Positions 1 to 9,744 of a DNA stretch of 64,000 nucleotides are shown piece by piece (the first letter of the stretch is position 1; each line of letters opens with the position of its first letter). Source of the DNA: Lachnospiraceae bacterium (GTDB taxonomy: Bacteria; Bacillota; Clostridia; Lachnospirales; Lachnospiraceae); contig CAAGQC010000100.1 in the NCBI GenBank assembly GCA_900771995.1, positions 1 to 64,000 of the forward strand, read 5' to 3'. The notes beneath the pieces were generated by a model. The model was not told the origin of the DNA. It was given only the letters and a program-made list of their open reading frames with translations, and did no database searches. The translations under genes and the position numbers were made by a program.

Positions 1-16
1 AAGGAATCCGTAAATA

Positions 17-50
17 AACTCCCAGAGAAACACATTCCGCTCCGGGAGTT
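17..50 (-). terminator. Probable terminator after glycogen phosphorylase
   Basis: Read on the minus strand, the arms AACTCCCgGAG and CTCtGGGAGTT can pair, followed by TTATTT. It lies about 40 bases past the glycogen phosphorylase stop. The T run is weak, so this is a moderate call. Confidence 0.45.
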
Positions 51-90
51 CGTCCGGTTTAGAAAAATATTTATTCCACTAACTTTCTAT

Positions 91-2613
91 TTATTTCAGT
101 ACCACTTTATCCAGATGCCAGATCTCATCCACATACTGCTGGATGGTTCTGTCGGAGGTGAACTTGCCGGAGCAGGCCACATTGAGGATGGCACTCTTGG
201 CCCAGTTGTCTTCGTCGCGGTAAGCGGCTTCCACTCTCTTCTGTGCCTCTGCGTAGGACTTGAAGTCCTTGAGGATGAAGTAGGTGTCTGCCTTGGCAGT
301 GCACTGGGTGTTCAGCAGAGAGTTGTACAGCGGGCGGAACAGCTCGGGATCTCCCGGTGCGAAGGTTCCGTTGATCAGCTGCATCAGTACCTTGCGGACA
401 TCCTGATCGTTGTTGAAGATCTCCATGGGATTGTATCCGCCGTTGTTCTCATAGTTGATAACTTCCTGTGCGGACAGACCGAAGATGAATGCATTCTCCT
501 TGCCCACTTCTTCTACGATCTCCACGTTGGCACCGTCCATGGTTCCCAAGGTCAGGGCACCGTTCAGCATGAACTTCATGTTACCGGTACCGGATGCTTC
601 CTTACTGGCGGTAGAGATCTGCTCGGATACATCTGCTGCCGCGAAGATGATCTCTGCATTGGATACGTTATAGTTCTCGATAAATACCACCTTGATCTTG
701 CCGTTGATGGCAGGATCGTTGTTGACCACATCCGCTACGGAATTGATCAGTTTGATGGTCAGCTTCGCATTACGGTAACCGGCTGCTGCCTTGGCACCGA
801 AGATGAAAGTTCTGGGATAGAAATCCAGTTCCGGATGCTCCTTCAGCTCATTGTACAGATACATTACATGCAGAATATTCAGCAGCTGTCTCTTGTACTC
901 GTGCAGACGCTTTACCTGTACGTCGAAGATGGATCTGGGATCTACTTCGATACCGTTGTGCTCCAGAATATATTTTGCCAGACGTACTTTGTTCTGGTAC
1001 TTGATGTTCATGAATTCCTGCTGTGCCTTCTTGTCATCCGCATATACCTTCAGGCGGGAGATCTGAGGCAGATCGGTGATCCAGTCATCACCTACGTGAG
1101 CAGTTACCCAGTCAGCCAGCAGCGGGTTCGCATGCAGCAGGAAACGTCTCTGGGTGATACCATTGGTCTTGTTGTTGAAGCGCTCCGGGAACATCTCATA
1201 GAAGTCCTTCAGTTCCTGCTTCTCCAGGATCTCGGTATGCAGTCTTGCCACACCGTTGACAGAATAACCGGAAACGATAGCCATGTTCGCCATCTTCACC
1301 TGTCCGTCATAGATGATAGCCATCTTGCGGATCTTCTCCTGTACGTCCACGCCGGGTACATTGCTGTACTTCTGCTGGATATCCAGAACGAATCTACGGT
1401 TGATCTCTTCTACGATCTGGTAGATTCTCGGAAGCAGTCTGGAGAACAGTTCGATGGGCCATTTCTCCAAAGCTTCTGCCATGATGGTATGGTTGGTGTA
1501 AGCACAGGTCTTGGTCGTAATCTCCCAGGCTTCTTCCCAGGTCAGGTAATAATCATCCATCAGCACACGCATCAGTTCAGCGATGGCTACGGTAGGATGG
1601 GTATCGTTCAGCTGGAACGTAACCTTCTCATAGAACTTATGGATATCGTCATGCTTTCTCATGTATTTCTCCACAGCTTCCTGTACGGAGGCGGAGATGA
1701 AGAAATACTGCTGCTTCAGACGCAGTTCCTTACCTGCATAGTGATTGTCGTTGGGGTACAGAACCTCGACGATATTGCGGGCCAGATTCTCCTGCTCTAC
1801 AGCCTTCTGGTAGTCACCCTTGTCGAAAGAATCCAGCTGGAAGCACTCTACCGGCTCCGCATCCCAGATACGCAGGGTATTTACAATGCCGTTGCCATAG
1901 CCCACGATGGGGAAATCAAAGGGAACTGCCTTAACGGACTGGTAACCTTCCTGAGTAAATACATTTCTGCCATTCTCATCGGTGTGCACACTGACATAAC
2001 CGCCGAACTTGACAGTCTTGGCATACTCCGGTCTGCGCAGTTCAAAAGGATTGCCGTTCATCAGCCAGTTATCGGGAACTTCTACCTGATAGCCGTCGCG
2101 GATCTCCTGCTTGAACATACCGTAACGATAACGGATACCACAGCCGTATGCAGGATATCCCAGGGTTGCCAGAGAATCCAGGAAACATGCTGCCAGACGG
2201 CCTAAGCCACCGTTACCCAGTGCTGCATCCGGCTCCTGATCCTCTATGAGGTTCAGATCCAGTCCCAGTTCTTCCAGAGCTTCTGCTACAGGCTTGTAAG
2301 CTTTCAGGTTGATCAGGTTGTTGCCCAGTGCTCTGCCCATCAAAAACTCCATGGACATATAGTAGACCATCTTGGGATCTTCTTTTTCATATGCCTTCTG
2401 GGTCTCCATCCAGTTCTCTACGATACGGTCCTTGATCGCGTAAGCTACTGCCTGGAAGATCTGCTGTGCATCTGCCTCTTCCAGATTCTTACGATACAGG
2501 GTACGCACATTATATTCCACACTTCTCTTGAAGAGCTCTTTGTCGAACTCTTTTACTTTTGCCGGCTTTTCACTGGCTGCTACTGATTTTTTCACCTGTG
2601 TTCTCCTCTCCAT
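91..2613 (-). CDS. glgP: Glycogen/maltodextrin phosphorylase
   Basis: Glycosyltransferase family 35 enzyme that releases glucose-1-phosphate from alpha-1,4-glucans in the cytoplasm using pyridoxal phosphate. About 840 residues, the usual family length. Visible signatures are DAALGNGGLGRLAACFLDSL in the N-terminal third, QLNDTHP in the middle, and EASGTGNMKFMLNGALTLGT near residue 680, the pyridoxal-phosphate region. The start is uncertain: ATG at 2613 has GGAG only 4 bases away, a GTG lies directly upstream at 2616, and a GTG at 2595 has a better-spaced GAGGAG. It is transcribed alone from a good promoter at 2702-2730 and followed by a hairpin. Function is secure from family motifs; the preferred glucan (glycogen or maltodextrin) cannot be read. 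Confidence 0.95.
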   Translation of the reverse strand: MERRTQVKKSVAASEKPAKVKEFDKELFKRSVEYNVRTLYRKNLEEADAQQIFQAVAYAIKDRIVENWMETQKAYEKEDPKMVYYMSMEFLMGRALGNNLINLKAYKPVAEALEELGLDLNLIEDQEPDAALGNGGLGRLAACFLDSLATLGYPAYGCGIRYRYGMFKQEIRDGYQVEVPDNWLMNGNPFELRRPEYAKTVKFGGYVSVHTDENGRNVFTQEGYQSVKAVPFDFPIVGYGNGIVNTLRIWDAEPVECFQLDSFDKGDYQKAVEQENLARNIVEVLYPNDNHYAGKELRLKQQYFFISASVQEAVEKYMRKHDDIHKFYEKVTFQLNDTHPTVAIAELMRVLMDDYYLTWEEAWEITTKTCAYTNHTIMAEALEKWPIELFSRLLPRIYQIVEEINRRFVLDIQQKYSNVPGVDVQEKIRKMAIIYDGQVKMANMAIVSGYSVNGVARLHTEILEKQELKDFYEMFPERFNNKTNGITQRRFLLHANPLLADWVTAHVGDDWITDLPQISRLKVYADDKKAQQEFMNIKYQNKVRLAKYILEHNGIEVDPRSIFDVQVKRLHEYKRQLLNILHVMYLYNELKEHPELDFYPRTFIFGAKAAAGYRNAKLTIKLINSVADVVNNDPAINGKIKVVFIENYNVSNAEIIFAAADVSEQISTASKEASGTGNMKFMLNGALTLGTMDGANVEIVEEVGKENAFIFGLSAQEVINYENNGGYNPMEIFNNDQDVRKVLMQLINGTFAPGDPELFRPLYNSLLNTQCTAKADTYFILKDFKSYAEAQKRVEAAYRDEDNWAKSAILNVACSGKFTSDRTIQQYVDEIWHLDKVVLK

Positions 2614-2701
2614 CACACTCCGGAACAGAACTCTTTTAAAAATATTCCAAACCGGATGCTGTTATGATTTCATCCAATATTCTTAACCAAATACAGGTAA
2701 T

Positions 2702-2730
2702 ATTATAGCAAACTTCCGGACGCATTCCAA
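2702..2730 (-). promoter_or_regulatory. Sigma-A-type promoter of glgP
   Basis: On the minus strand a TTGGAA -35 (2725-2730) and a perfect TATAAT -10 (2702-2707) are separated by 17 bases. This is about 90 bases upstream of the glgP start. Confidence 0.7.
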
Positions 2731-2779
2731 CTGTTTCGTATATTTTCGTAGGACTTTTTGCCCAAAATATATTTTTTCC

Positions 2780-4090
2780 TTACGCTGGCTTTACTCTTCG
2801 GAAAATTCTCTGCAGATTCCGCAGGGTCACGATCAGTATTGCCGCTGTGCAAAAAAGGGCTGTCCGGTCACCGGAAGCATAGATCGTGGGGGAAAATCCC
2901 ACCACCAGTCTTGACAGAAATCCCGCAGCCAGAATCAGCAGTTCCAGCAGGGCCTCCTCCGATACACCCCACACATAGAAGAGCGTACCCGCCACTGCTG
3001 CCAGCACTATCAGGTAACACAGCGTCTGAAATACCACCAGCCCTCCGGAAAAATAAGACATTCCCGGGATCTGCCGGTTCTGGGCCAGCACTCCGATTCC
3101 GTTGCGTCCTCTGGTCAGCCATCCGGAATTCAACAGGAAATTACCCGCCTGACCGATCCCCCAGTAAAATACCACCGGAAGCAATGAAAGCAGGAGTCCC
3201 GGAATTCCACGTTTTTCCTTCCGCTTCCAAAAGGTAAGCAGCGCCGCCAGCCACAGAATTACGGAAAACAGTCCGAAGACATAACTTTTCTGTCCATCTC
3301 CCGCCGCCAGATAATACTGTGTCGTATCCAGGAATCCCATCCAGAGCTTCTGCCCGGCAGACAATCCCGAAAATTCCGGGAAAAACCGCTGTATTTCCGC
3401 CTCCGTCCGGCAGGCATTTCCCGGCGCCGTCAGTATGAATACCAGAGAACCTGCGATCAGCAACAGCTGCACGAAATAAAACGGTGACAACTTTTTTCTC
3501 TTCCATAAAAGATAACCGCCAAATACAGCATAACTTCCCAGCAGGATTGCTCCCATCTGCTCCATATTGGCGCCGTAAAGTGCGCAGACCGGGCACACCG
3601 CAAATTCCCACACCGGAATCTTCTCCTCCCGGATCCAGTGTCTGAGCGGCAGCATTGCCACCAGTCCCAGTGTAAGCGGCCAGAGATAATTGATCGTGGT
3701 GGTGATCCAGCCGGCACTGCTTAAGGAGGAAAACGGAACGATCCAGATCATACAGAACATCAGCATCTGCGCCCGCATTTTCTCCTGTTCATTCTCACCG
3801 CCGAACAGTTCGCTTACGATCCATAAAAACAGCACGATCATCAGACTGTCCGCAATCTTCCACCACCATACATTTCCGGTGACAAACAGCAGCATAACCG
3901 CTTCGATCAGCACTCGGGAGGACCATGTGTGATAGCGTTCCCGCAAGAAATCAAACAGTGTCTGATTCGCCAGAATATTTTTATACGCCAGATCATCCCC
4001 GAAATCCGCCCGGATCAGAGTATGCGCCAGAAGCAGGAACAGAAATATGCCTGCTAAAAGCCCCCATTTTTTTCGATCTGTCTGTTTCAT
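2780..4090 (-). CDS. DUF6056-like polytopic membrane protein
   Basis: A 436-residue integral membrane protein with roughly ten hydrophobic segments. The N-terminal helix is followed by an acidic FGDDLAY loop and a tryptophan-rich WSSRVLIEA stretch, an arrangement I associate with the DUF6056 family, which resembles GT-C membrane glycosyltransferases with an acidic first extracellular loop. Function is not established; transfer of a lipid-linked sugar to a surface polymer is only an inference. It is a single gene between ileS and glgP on the same strand, with a gap of about 140 bases and a terminator on the ileS side, so it is probably transcribed separately. Confidence 0.6.
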   Translation of the reverse strand: MKQTDRKKWGLLAGIFLFLLLAHTLIRADFGDDLAYKNILANQTLFDFLRERYHTWSSRVLIEAVMLLFVTGNVWWWKIADSLMIVLFLWIVSELFGGENEQEKMRAQMLMFCMIWIVPFSSLSSAGWITTTINYLWPLTLGLVAMLPLRHWIREEKIPVWEFAVCPVCALYGANMEQMGAILLGSYAVFGGYLLWKRKKLSPFYFVQLLLIAGSLVFILTAPGNACRTEAEIQRFFPEFSGLSAGQKLWMGFLDTTQYYLAAGDGQKSYVFGLFSVILWLAALLTFWKRKEKRGIPGLLLSLLPVVFYWGIGQAGNFLLNSGWLTRGRNGIGVLAQNRQIPGMSYFSGGLVVFQTLCYLIVLAAVAGTLFYVWGVSEEALLELLILAAGFLSRLVVGFSPTIYASGDRTALFCTAAILIVTLRNLQRIFRRVKPA

Positions 4091-4180
4091 TTTTCTATTC
4101 CTTCCCGTGATCTGCCTTGTTGCCAGATCTTTTCTGTCTTCTGCTCTGTATTATAACAGATAATTCCCCGATACGCACGA

Positions 4181-4212
4181 AAAAGCTCCCCGTGAAAATC
4201 ACAGGAAGCTTT
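4181..4212 (-). terminator. Terminator after ileS
   Basis: On the minus strand the arms AAGCTTCCTGTGA and CACGGGGAGCTT pair around a TTTT loop and are followed by a run of T. It starts about 20 bases after the ileS stop. Confidence 0.8.
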
Positions 4213-4230
4213 CTGTTGCCTGTAGGGCTG

Positions 4231-7200
4231 TTATACTCTCTCCACAGCGATCACTGCGTTCTCGCCGTTGATATTCCATTCCTTGGATACAGAGTACTCT
4301 GCACCGCTTGTCAGTTCGTCAGCCAGAACTTTGCCGCTGATGGCGTCCTTGTTCTTCTGAGCGATCTCGGACAGCTTGTCGTTACCGTTGATGGATACGC
4401 GGATGTGATCGGTCACTTCGAAGCTGCTCTCCTTACGCATAGTCTGGATCTTGCTGATGATCTCGTATACGAAACCTTCCTCTACCAGTTCCGGTGTCAG
4501 GTTGGTATCCAGAACAACGGTCATCTTATTGTCTTCCTGGGATACATAGCCTTCCTTCTGTGCCATGTCGATCAGCAGATCATCCTTGGTCAGTTCTACT
4601 GCCACGCCGTCTACGTCGAACTTCAGAGCACCGTCTGCATTCAGTTCATCCATGGCTGCGTTGCCGTCCAGTGCAGCCAGGTGCTTCTGGATACCGCCTA
4701 ACTGCTTGCCGTACTTGGGTCCTACGGTACGAAGCTGAGGCTTGAAGGTGTAGGAAGTAAAGTCACGAACGTCATCGGTAAATACCACTTCCTTGACGTT
4801 CAGTTCGTCCTCGATGATCTCCTGGTAGAACTCACTTAAGGTAAAGTCTGCCTTGATATACATTCTGCTGATGGGCTGACGGTTCTTGATGGCAGCCTCG
4901 TTACGGCACGCACGTCCCATAACAACAGCATCCAGTACATCTTCCATGTCCTCTTCCAGCTTCTTGTCGATGTGATCCTTGTTGACTACAGGGAAGTCAC
5001 ACAGGTGGATACTCTCGGGAGCGGATGCATCGTTGCTTCTTACCAGATTCTGGTAAATATCCTCTGTCATGAAGGGGATCATGGGTGCTGCAGCCTTACA
5101 GATGGTCACCAGTGCGGTATACAGCGTCATGTAAGCGTTGATCTTATCCTGCTCCATGCCCTTTGCCCAGAAACGTTCACGGCTGCGTCTTACATACCAG
5201 TTACTCATCTCATCGACGAAGTCCTGCAGTGCCTTGGCAGCCTCGGGGATACGGTACTGATCCAGATTGCTGTCTACCTCAGCTACGGTAGAGTTCAGCT
5301 TGGACAGCAGCCACTTATCCATTACGGGCAGCTTATCGTATTCCAGCGTATATTTGGAAGCGTCAAAATTATCAATGTTGGCATACAGTACAAAGAAAGC
5401 GTAGGTGTTCCACAGGGTACCCATGAACTTACGCTGTCCTTCCTGTACGGCCTTGCCGGAGAATCTCTTCGGCAGCCAGGGTGCGGAACTGGTGTAGAAA
5501 TACCAGCGGATGGCATCTGCACCATAGGTCTCCAATGCATTGAAAGGATCTACCGCATTGCCCTTACTCTTACTCATCTTCTGGCCGTTCTCATCCTGTA
5601 CATGGCCCATAACGATAACGTTCTTGTAAGGAGCCTTGTTGAAGAGCAGGGTGGACTCTGCTAACAGAGAGTAGAACCATCCACGGGTCTGATCCACTGC
5701 CTCGGAAATAAAGTTGGCAGGGAACTGCTGCTCGAACAGATCCTTATTCTCAAACGGATAATGATGCTGTGCGAAAGGCATTGCTCCGGAATCGAACCAG
5801 CAGTCGATAACTTCGGGTACACGCTTCATCTGCTTGCCGCACTCGGGGCAGGTAATGGTGATCTCGTCAATGTAAGGACGATGGAATTCTACGGTCTTCG
5901 CCTTCTCATTACCGCTCATCCTGTACAGTTCTTCACGGCTGCCGATGGAATGCTGGTGTCCGCATTCGCACTCCCAGATGTTTAACGGAGTACCCCAGTA
6001 ACGGTTACGGGATACGCCCCAGTCCTGAATATTCTCCAGCCAGTTGCCGAAACGTCCCTCTCCGATGGATGCGGGAATCCAGTTGATGGTCTTGTTGTTG
6101 CGTACCAGATCGTCCTTCACTGCGGTCATCTTGATGAACCAGGACTCTCTTGCATAGTAGATCAGCGGAGTATCACATCTCCAGCAGAAAGGATAGTCAT
6201 GCTCGAACTTCGGTGCGTCAAACAGCTTGCCCTCTGCATCCAGATCCTTAAGTACCAGAGGATCTGCGTCCTTTACAAATTTTCCGGCATAAGGGGTCTC
6301 TGCGGTCAGATCACCCTTGCCGTCTACAAACTGTACGAAAGGCAGTTCGTAGTTACGTCCGATACGGCTGTCGTCTTCACCGAAAGCCGGAGCGATATGA
6401 ACGATACCGGTACCATCGGTCATGGTTACATAACCGTCACAGGTTACGAAATGTGCCTTTTTCTTCTGCTTCTCAGCGGCATCTCCGGCACACTTGTACA
6501 GAGGCTCGTACTCCTTGTACTCCAGATCCTTACCGACATAAGTCTCCAGTACTTCGTAGGCATCTTTGCCTTCTTCTGCCAGACGGCCCAGTACCTTGTC
6601 TGCCAGTGCCTTTGCAATATAATAGGTATAACCGTCGGCGGCCTTCACCTTCAGGTAGGTCTCCTCCGGGTTCACGCACAGTGCCACGTTGGAAGGAAGG
6701 GTCCAGGGGGTGGTGGTCCATGCCAGGAAATATGCATCCTCGCCCTTTACCTTGAAACGTACGATGGCGGAACGCTCTTTGACTGCCTTATAGCCCTGTG
6801 CCACTTCGTGGCTGGACAGAGGGGTTCCGCAACGAGGGCAGTAGGGAACGATCTTGAAGCCCTTGTACAGCAGGCCCTTGTCCCAGATGGTCTTAAGTGC
6901 CCACCACTCGGACTCAATGAAATTGTCATCATAGGTAACATAAGGGTTGTCCATGTCTGCCCAGAAACCGACGGTACGGGAGAAGTCTTCCCACATTCCC
7001 TTGTATTTCCAGACGCTCTCTTTACATTTGTCAATGAAAGGTGCCAGACCGTATTCCTCGATCTGCTCCTTGCCGTCCAGACCCAGCATTTTCTCGACTT
7101 CCAGTTCTACGGGAAGTCCGTGGGTATCCCAACCGGCCTTACGGGGAACCATATATCCCTTCATGGTACGGTATCTGGGGATCATATCCTTGATGGTACG

Positions 7201-7383
7201 GGTCTCTACATGACCGATGTGGGGCTTACCGTTGGCGGTAGGCGGTCCGTCGTAGAAGGTATAGGTCTCGCCTTCCTTACGATGTTCCATACTTTTTTTG
7301 AAAATGTCGTTGTCTTCCCAGAATTTCTCAACTGCTTTCTCACGGTCTACGAAATTCAGGCTTGTGGGTACCTGCTTGTACAT
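4231..7383 (-). CDS. ileS: Isoleucyl-tRNA synthetase, long (type 2-like) form
   Basis: Class I aminoacyl-tRNA synthetase that charges tRNA-Ile in the cytoplasm. The 1050 residues contain PPTANGKPHIGH (HIGH at 55-58), the CP1 editing region with WTTTPWTLPSN near 222-232, QDWGVSRNRYWGTP near 453-466, and KMSKS at 602-606. The length and the sequence around the HIGH motif look like the eukaryote-like type 2 IleRS found in many Clostridia, which is generally less sensitive to mupirocin than type 1; the type assignment is my reading. The start is supported by AAGGAAG 7 bases upstream. Expression is under a T-box leader at 7417-7690. Confidence 0.96.
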   Translation of the reverse strand: MYKQVPTSLNFVDREKAVEKFWEDNDIFKKSMEHRKEGETYTFYDGPPTANGKPHIGHVETRTIKDMIPRYRTMKGYMVPRKAGWDTHGLPVELEVEKMLGLDGKEQIEEYGLAPFIDKCKESVWKYKGMWEDFSRTVGFWADMDNPYVTYDDNFIESEWWALKTIWDKGLLYKGFKIVPYCPRCGTPLSSHEVAQGYKAVKERSAIVRFKVKGEDAYFLAWTTTPWTLPSNVALCVNPEETYLKVKAADGYTYYIAKALADKVLGRLAEEGKDAYEVLETYVGKDLEYKEYEPLYKCAGDAAEKQKKKAHFVTCDGYVTMTDGTGIVHIAPAFGEDDSRIGRNYELPFVQFVDGKGDLTAETPYAGKFVKDADPLVLKDLDAEGKLFDAPKFEHDYPFCWRCDTPLIYYARESWFIKMTAVKDDLVRNNKTINWIPASIGEGRFGNWLENIQDWGVSRNRYWGTPLNIWECECGHQHSIGSREELYRMSGNEKAKTVEFHRPYIDEITITCPECGKQMKRVPEVIDCWFDSGAMPFAQHHYPFENKDLFEQQFPANFISEAVDQTRGWFYSLLAESTLLFNKAPYKNVIVMGHVQDENGQKMSKSKGNAVDPFNALETYGADAIRWYFYTSSAPWLPKRFSGKAVQEGQRKFMGTLWNTYAFFVLYANIDNFDASKYTLEYDKLPVMDKWLLSKLNSTVAEVDSNLDQYRIPEAAKALQDFVDEMSNWYVRRSRERFWAKGMEQDKINAYMTLYTALVTICKAAAPMIPFMTEDIYQNLVRSNDASAPESIHLCDFPVVNKDHIDKKLEEDMEDVLDAVVMGRACRNEAAIKNRQPISRMYIKADFTLSEFYQEIIEDELNVKEVVFTDDVRDFTSYTFKPQLRTVGPKYGKQLGGIQKHLAALDGNAAMDELNADGALKFDVDGVAVELTKDDLLIDMAQKEGYVSQEDNKMTVVLDTNLTPELVEEGFVYEIISKIQTMRKESSFEVTDHIRVSINGNDKLSEIAQKNKDAISGKVLADELTSGAEYSVSKEWNINGENAVIAVERV

Positions 7384-7416
7384 ACTGTGCTTCCTTTCTT
7401 TTTAAAAACTGAGGAT

Positions 7417-7690
7417 GAAAAAAAGCTCCGTCCCGTAACAGGACGAAGCTCATGCATTCGTTAACCACCTCTTACAACATACTTCCTATTACATAGGAGT
7501 GATATGCTTCCCGGTAACGGCGGGATTCCGTTCAGAACTACCGGCATACGCTTTGGTTCTGACAGCTCAGAAGTGATTTTCACTTTTTCCTTACTCGCAC
7601 CGGTCTCTCACCATCACCGGCTCGCTTTGCCTTTCTGTGGAAAAGCTACTCTCTTCGTCAGTGCTTTTTTGATATATCGCTATTATATAA
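7417..7690 (-). promoter_or_regulatory. T-box riboswitch, Ile specific, of ileS
   Basis: The leader binds uncharged tRNA and decides between termination and read-through into ileS. On the minus strand, stem I carries the context GAAAATCACTTCTGAG, with AUC (7575-7577, Ile) as the specifier followed by a purine. The T-box bulge is TGGT (7464-7467) in AGAGGTGGTTAACG, and its last base would pair with the A discriminator of tRNA-Ile. A terminator hairpin with arms AGCTTCGTCCT and GGGACGGAGCT (7424-7450) and a seven-T run (7417-7423) sits just before the gene. Specifier, discriminator match and downstream gene all agree. Confidence 0.9.
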
Positions 7691-7711
7691 CCCATTTTTT
7701 TCAGTTGTCAA
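7682..7711 (-). promoter_or_regulatory. Promoter of the T-box/ileS transcript
   Basis: On the minus strand a perfect TTGACA (7706-7711) and perfect TATAAT (7682-7687) are separated by 18 bases, directly upstream of the T-box leader. Confidence 0.75.
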
Positions 7712-7748
7712 GCCGGATGTTGCGATTTGCTTATAAAGCTTTTATTTC

Positions 7749-7777
7749 TTGCTTTTCCGACATTTATTTCATATAAT
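7749..7777 (+). promoter_or_regulatory. Promoter of the diguanylate cyclase gene
   Basis: TTGCTT (7749-7754), 17 bases, then TATAAT (7772-7777), about 50 bases before the start codon at 7831. It is divergent from the ileS T-box promoter. Confidence 0.6.
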
Positions 7778-7830
7778 ATTTTTAACACTTTAAATGTGTA
7801 CCGGTTATATCCGAAGGGATAGGGAATTCT

Positions 7831-9126
7831 ATGGAAAATACGCAAAATACGGAGAAAATAAGCGGCAGTAAAATATCATATACTCTGCAGGCAATCGGAC
7901 TGATCCCCCTGCTGGTGCTGGGGATCGTGATGCTGTTTTTCACTTCCCAGTGGTTCACGAAAATCATGTATCAGGAAGTGGAAAGTGAGTTATATGATGC
8001 CACGAGAAGCGCAACGACTCTTTTGAATGCCGCCTATCCTGGCGATTACCGGCTGGAAGGAGAGGTTGCTTATCTTCTATATAAAGGGGATACGGATATC
8101 ACCCGGGATTATTCCCTTCTGGACCAGTTCAAAGAGGACACCGGTCTGGACATTACCCTGTTCTATCAGGACACCCGGATCCTGACGACTCTGTATGGCA
8201 CGCAGGGGGAACGCATTGTCGGCTCCGGCGCTCCGGATGTGGTGATCCGCGATGTATTGAATACCGGAGAAGATCATTTTTATACCCATACGCTGATCAA
8301 CGGTAAATCTTATTTTTCCTATTATAGTCCCGTCCGTAACCAGGACGGCAGCGTGGTTGGCATGCTTTTCGTAGGAAAATCCAGTGCTGCCGTATCCCAG
8401 TCCATTCAGCGCTATGTTTATCCGCTGACTTTGCTGATCATTATTTTTGTGGCTCTCGTGGCACTCTGCATTTACTTTTACACCAAAGGATTCGTAGCGG
8501 TATTGCTGAATATCCACGGTTTCCTGTCGGAAGTAGCCTCCGGGAATCTGAACGCCACGCTGGATCATTCCGTCGTAAAGCGCAGCGATGAATTGGGAGA
8601 CATCGGACGATGTGCCCTGTCCATGCAGCGTTCCCTGCGGACCATGATCGAGCAGGATGCCCTGACCGAGCTGTACAACCGTCGTTCCGGTGACAAGAAG
8701 CTGCGACAAATCTCTGCGGAAGCAAAAGAATCCGGCCGTTCCTTTGCACTGGCCATCGGCGACATCGATCTCTTCAAGCGGATCAACGATACCTATGGTC
8801 ACGAATGCGGCGATGCCGTTCTGAAAAAAGTCTCCGCCACCTTAAAACAGCACATGTGGCATCAGGGCCTTGCGGCACGCTGGGGCGGAGAAGAATTCCT
8901 GCTGTTGTTCGAGGATACCGATCTGGACACCGCCAGACAACAGTTGGACGAACTGATGGAGAAGATCCGTGCTCTGGACGTCCTTTACGACGGCCAGCAT
9001 GTCGGCCTGACCATGACCTTCGGTCTGATCTGCAAGCCTTCCGAAGACATTCACCTTCTACTGAAAGAAGCAGATGAGAAATTATATATCGGCAAAACAA
9101 ACGGTCGTAACCAAGTGGTGTCTTAA
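7831..9126 (+). CDS. Membrane diguanylate cyclase with Cache sensor
   Basis: Predicted to make cyclic di-GMP from two GTP in response to an extracellular ligand. The 431 residues read as: membrane helix about 20-40, an extracellular single-Cache-like sensor about 45-190 (including SYFSYYSPVRNQDGSVVGML), a second helix about 197-217, a HAMP linker about 218-270, and a GGDEF domain from about 275. The catalytic motif RWGGEEF at 350-356 is the active GGEEF variant, with metal-site IGDIDLFKRIND. No RxxD inhibitory site precedes it, so product feedback is unlikely. The start has GAAGGGATAGGGA upstream. It is monocistronic, ending in a strong hairpin that contains the stop codon. Confidence 0.9.
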   Translation: MENTQNTEKISGSKISYTLQAIGLIPLLVLGIVMLFFTSQWFTKIMYQEVESELYDATRSATTLLNAAYPGDYRLEGEVAYLLYKGDTDITRDYSLLDQFKEDTGLDITLFYQDTRILTTLYGTQGERIVGSGAPDVVIRDVLNTGEDHFYTHTLINGKSYFSYYSPVRNQDGSVVGMLFVGKSSAAVSQSIQRYVYPLTLLIIIFVALVALCIYFYTKGFVAVLLNIHGFLSEVASGNLNATLDHSVVKRSDELGDIGRCALSMQRSLRTMIEQDALTELYNRRSGDKKLRQISAEAKESGRSFALAIGDIDLFKRINDTYGHECGDAVLKKVSATLKQHMWHQGLAARWGGEEFLLLFEDTDLDTARQQLDELMEKIRALDVLYDGQHVGLTMTFGLICKPSEDIHLLLKEADEKLYIGKTNGRNQVVS

Positions 9127-9148
9127 CCGCCGGTTACGACCGTTTTTT
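9100..9148. terminator. Bidirectional terminator, cyclase / spoVT
   Basis: Perfect 13-base inverted repeat: AACGGTCGTAACC at 9100-9112 and its complement at 9132-9144. TTTTTT follows on the plus strand and TTTGTTTT on the minus strand. The cyclase stop codon lies in the loop, and the convergent spoVT ends at 9147. Confidence 0.85.
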
Positions 9149-9692
9149 ATTGCTCCATCTGTCTGCCCAAAAATCCTGCGGCGGACTGGGCCAGTTTCTG
9201 TTCCACTTCTCCCATTTTATTTTTTCCGTCATTCTCCAGCAGGATCACACTTCCTATGATGTCTCCTTCACAGATGATGGGGGTGATCAGCTGCCAGGCA
9301 TAGTCCACGGCAATGTCCTCCGCGATGTTGACATAGTTGCGGTCTCCTTTGGCGGCGATCACGGTCTCACGGTTATTGATCTTCTCCTCCAGCTGACGGC
9401 TCACGGCCTTATTGAGCAGCTGCTTACAGCCGCCGGAGACCGCGATGAACTGATCCCTGTCTGCGATCAGCGTGGGATGGCCGGACACCTGCGCCAGACT
9501 CTCCACATACTGTTTGGCAAATGTGGTCATCTCTCCGATGGGGGAATACTTTTTCAGGATCACCTGCCCCTCTCTGTCAGTGAAAATTTCCAGCGGATCG
9601 CTCTCTCTGATGTGTAACGTGCGGCGGATCTCCTTTGGGATCACGATGCGCCCAAGATCATCTATTCTTCTTACAATTCCGGTTGCTTTCAT
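9147..9692 (-). CDS. spoVT: Stage V sporulation protein T
   Basis: DNA-binding transcription factor of the forespore. The 181 residues comprise an N-terminal AbrB/SpoVT swapped-hairpin domain (MKATGIVRRIDDLGRIVIPK, about 1-50) and a C-terminal GAF-like domain (about 55-178), the standard SpoVT layout. The start at 9692 is chosen over an upstream in-frame ATG because AGGAGGT lies 8 bases before it and the family begins MKATGIVR. In Bacillus this gene is controlled by sigma G and tunes sigma-G-dependent genes; a sigma-G-like promoter is visible upstream here. It indicates a sporulating organism or recent sporulating ancestry. Confidence 0.95.
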   Translation of the reverse strand: MKATGIVRRIDDLGRIVIPKEIRRTLHIRESDPLEIFTDREGQVILKKYSPIGEMTTFAKQYVESLAQVSGHPTLIADRDQFIAVSGGCKQLLNKAVSRQLEEKINNRETVIAAKGDRNYVNIAEDIAVDYAWQLITPIICEGDIIGSVILLENDGKNKMGEVEQKLAQSAAGFLGRQMEQ

Positions 9693-9744
9693 AGTAAAAA
9701 ACCTCCTGCTTTCCAGCTTACTTCCCATAATTGTGTTGTGTGGG

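Noticed and set aside
115..2205. Long plus-strand open frame (696 codons) opposite glgP
   Set aside because: It is antisense to a full-length, motif-bearing phosphorylase, has no ribosome site and reads as low-complexity Leu/Val/Gly/His sequence. Such frames arise from codon bias.
6199..7464. 421-codon plus-strand frame opposite ileS and running into the T-box
   Set aside because: Covers the antisense of ileS and of a structured leader; no independent support.
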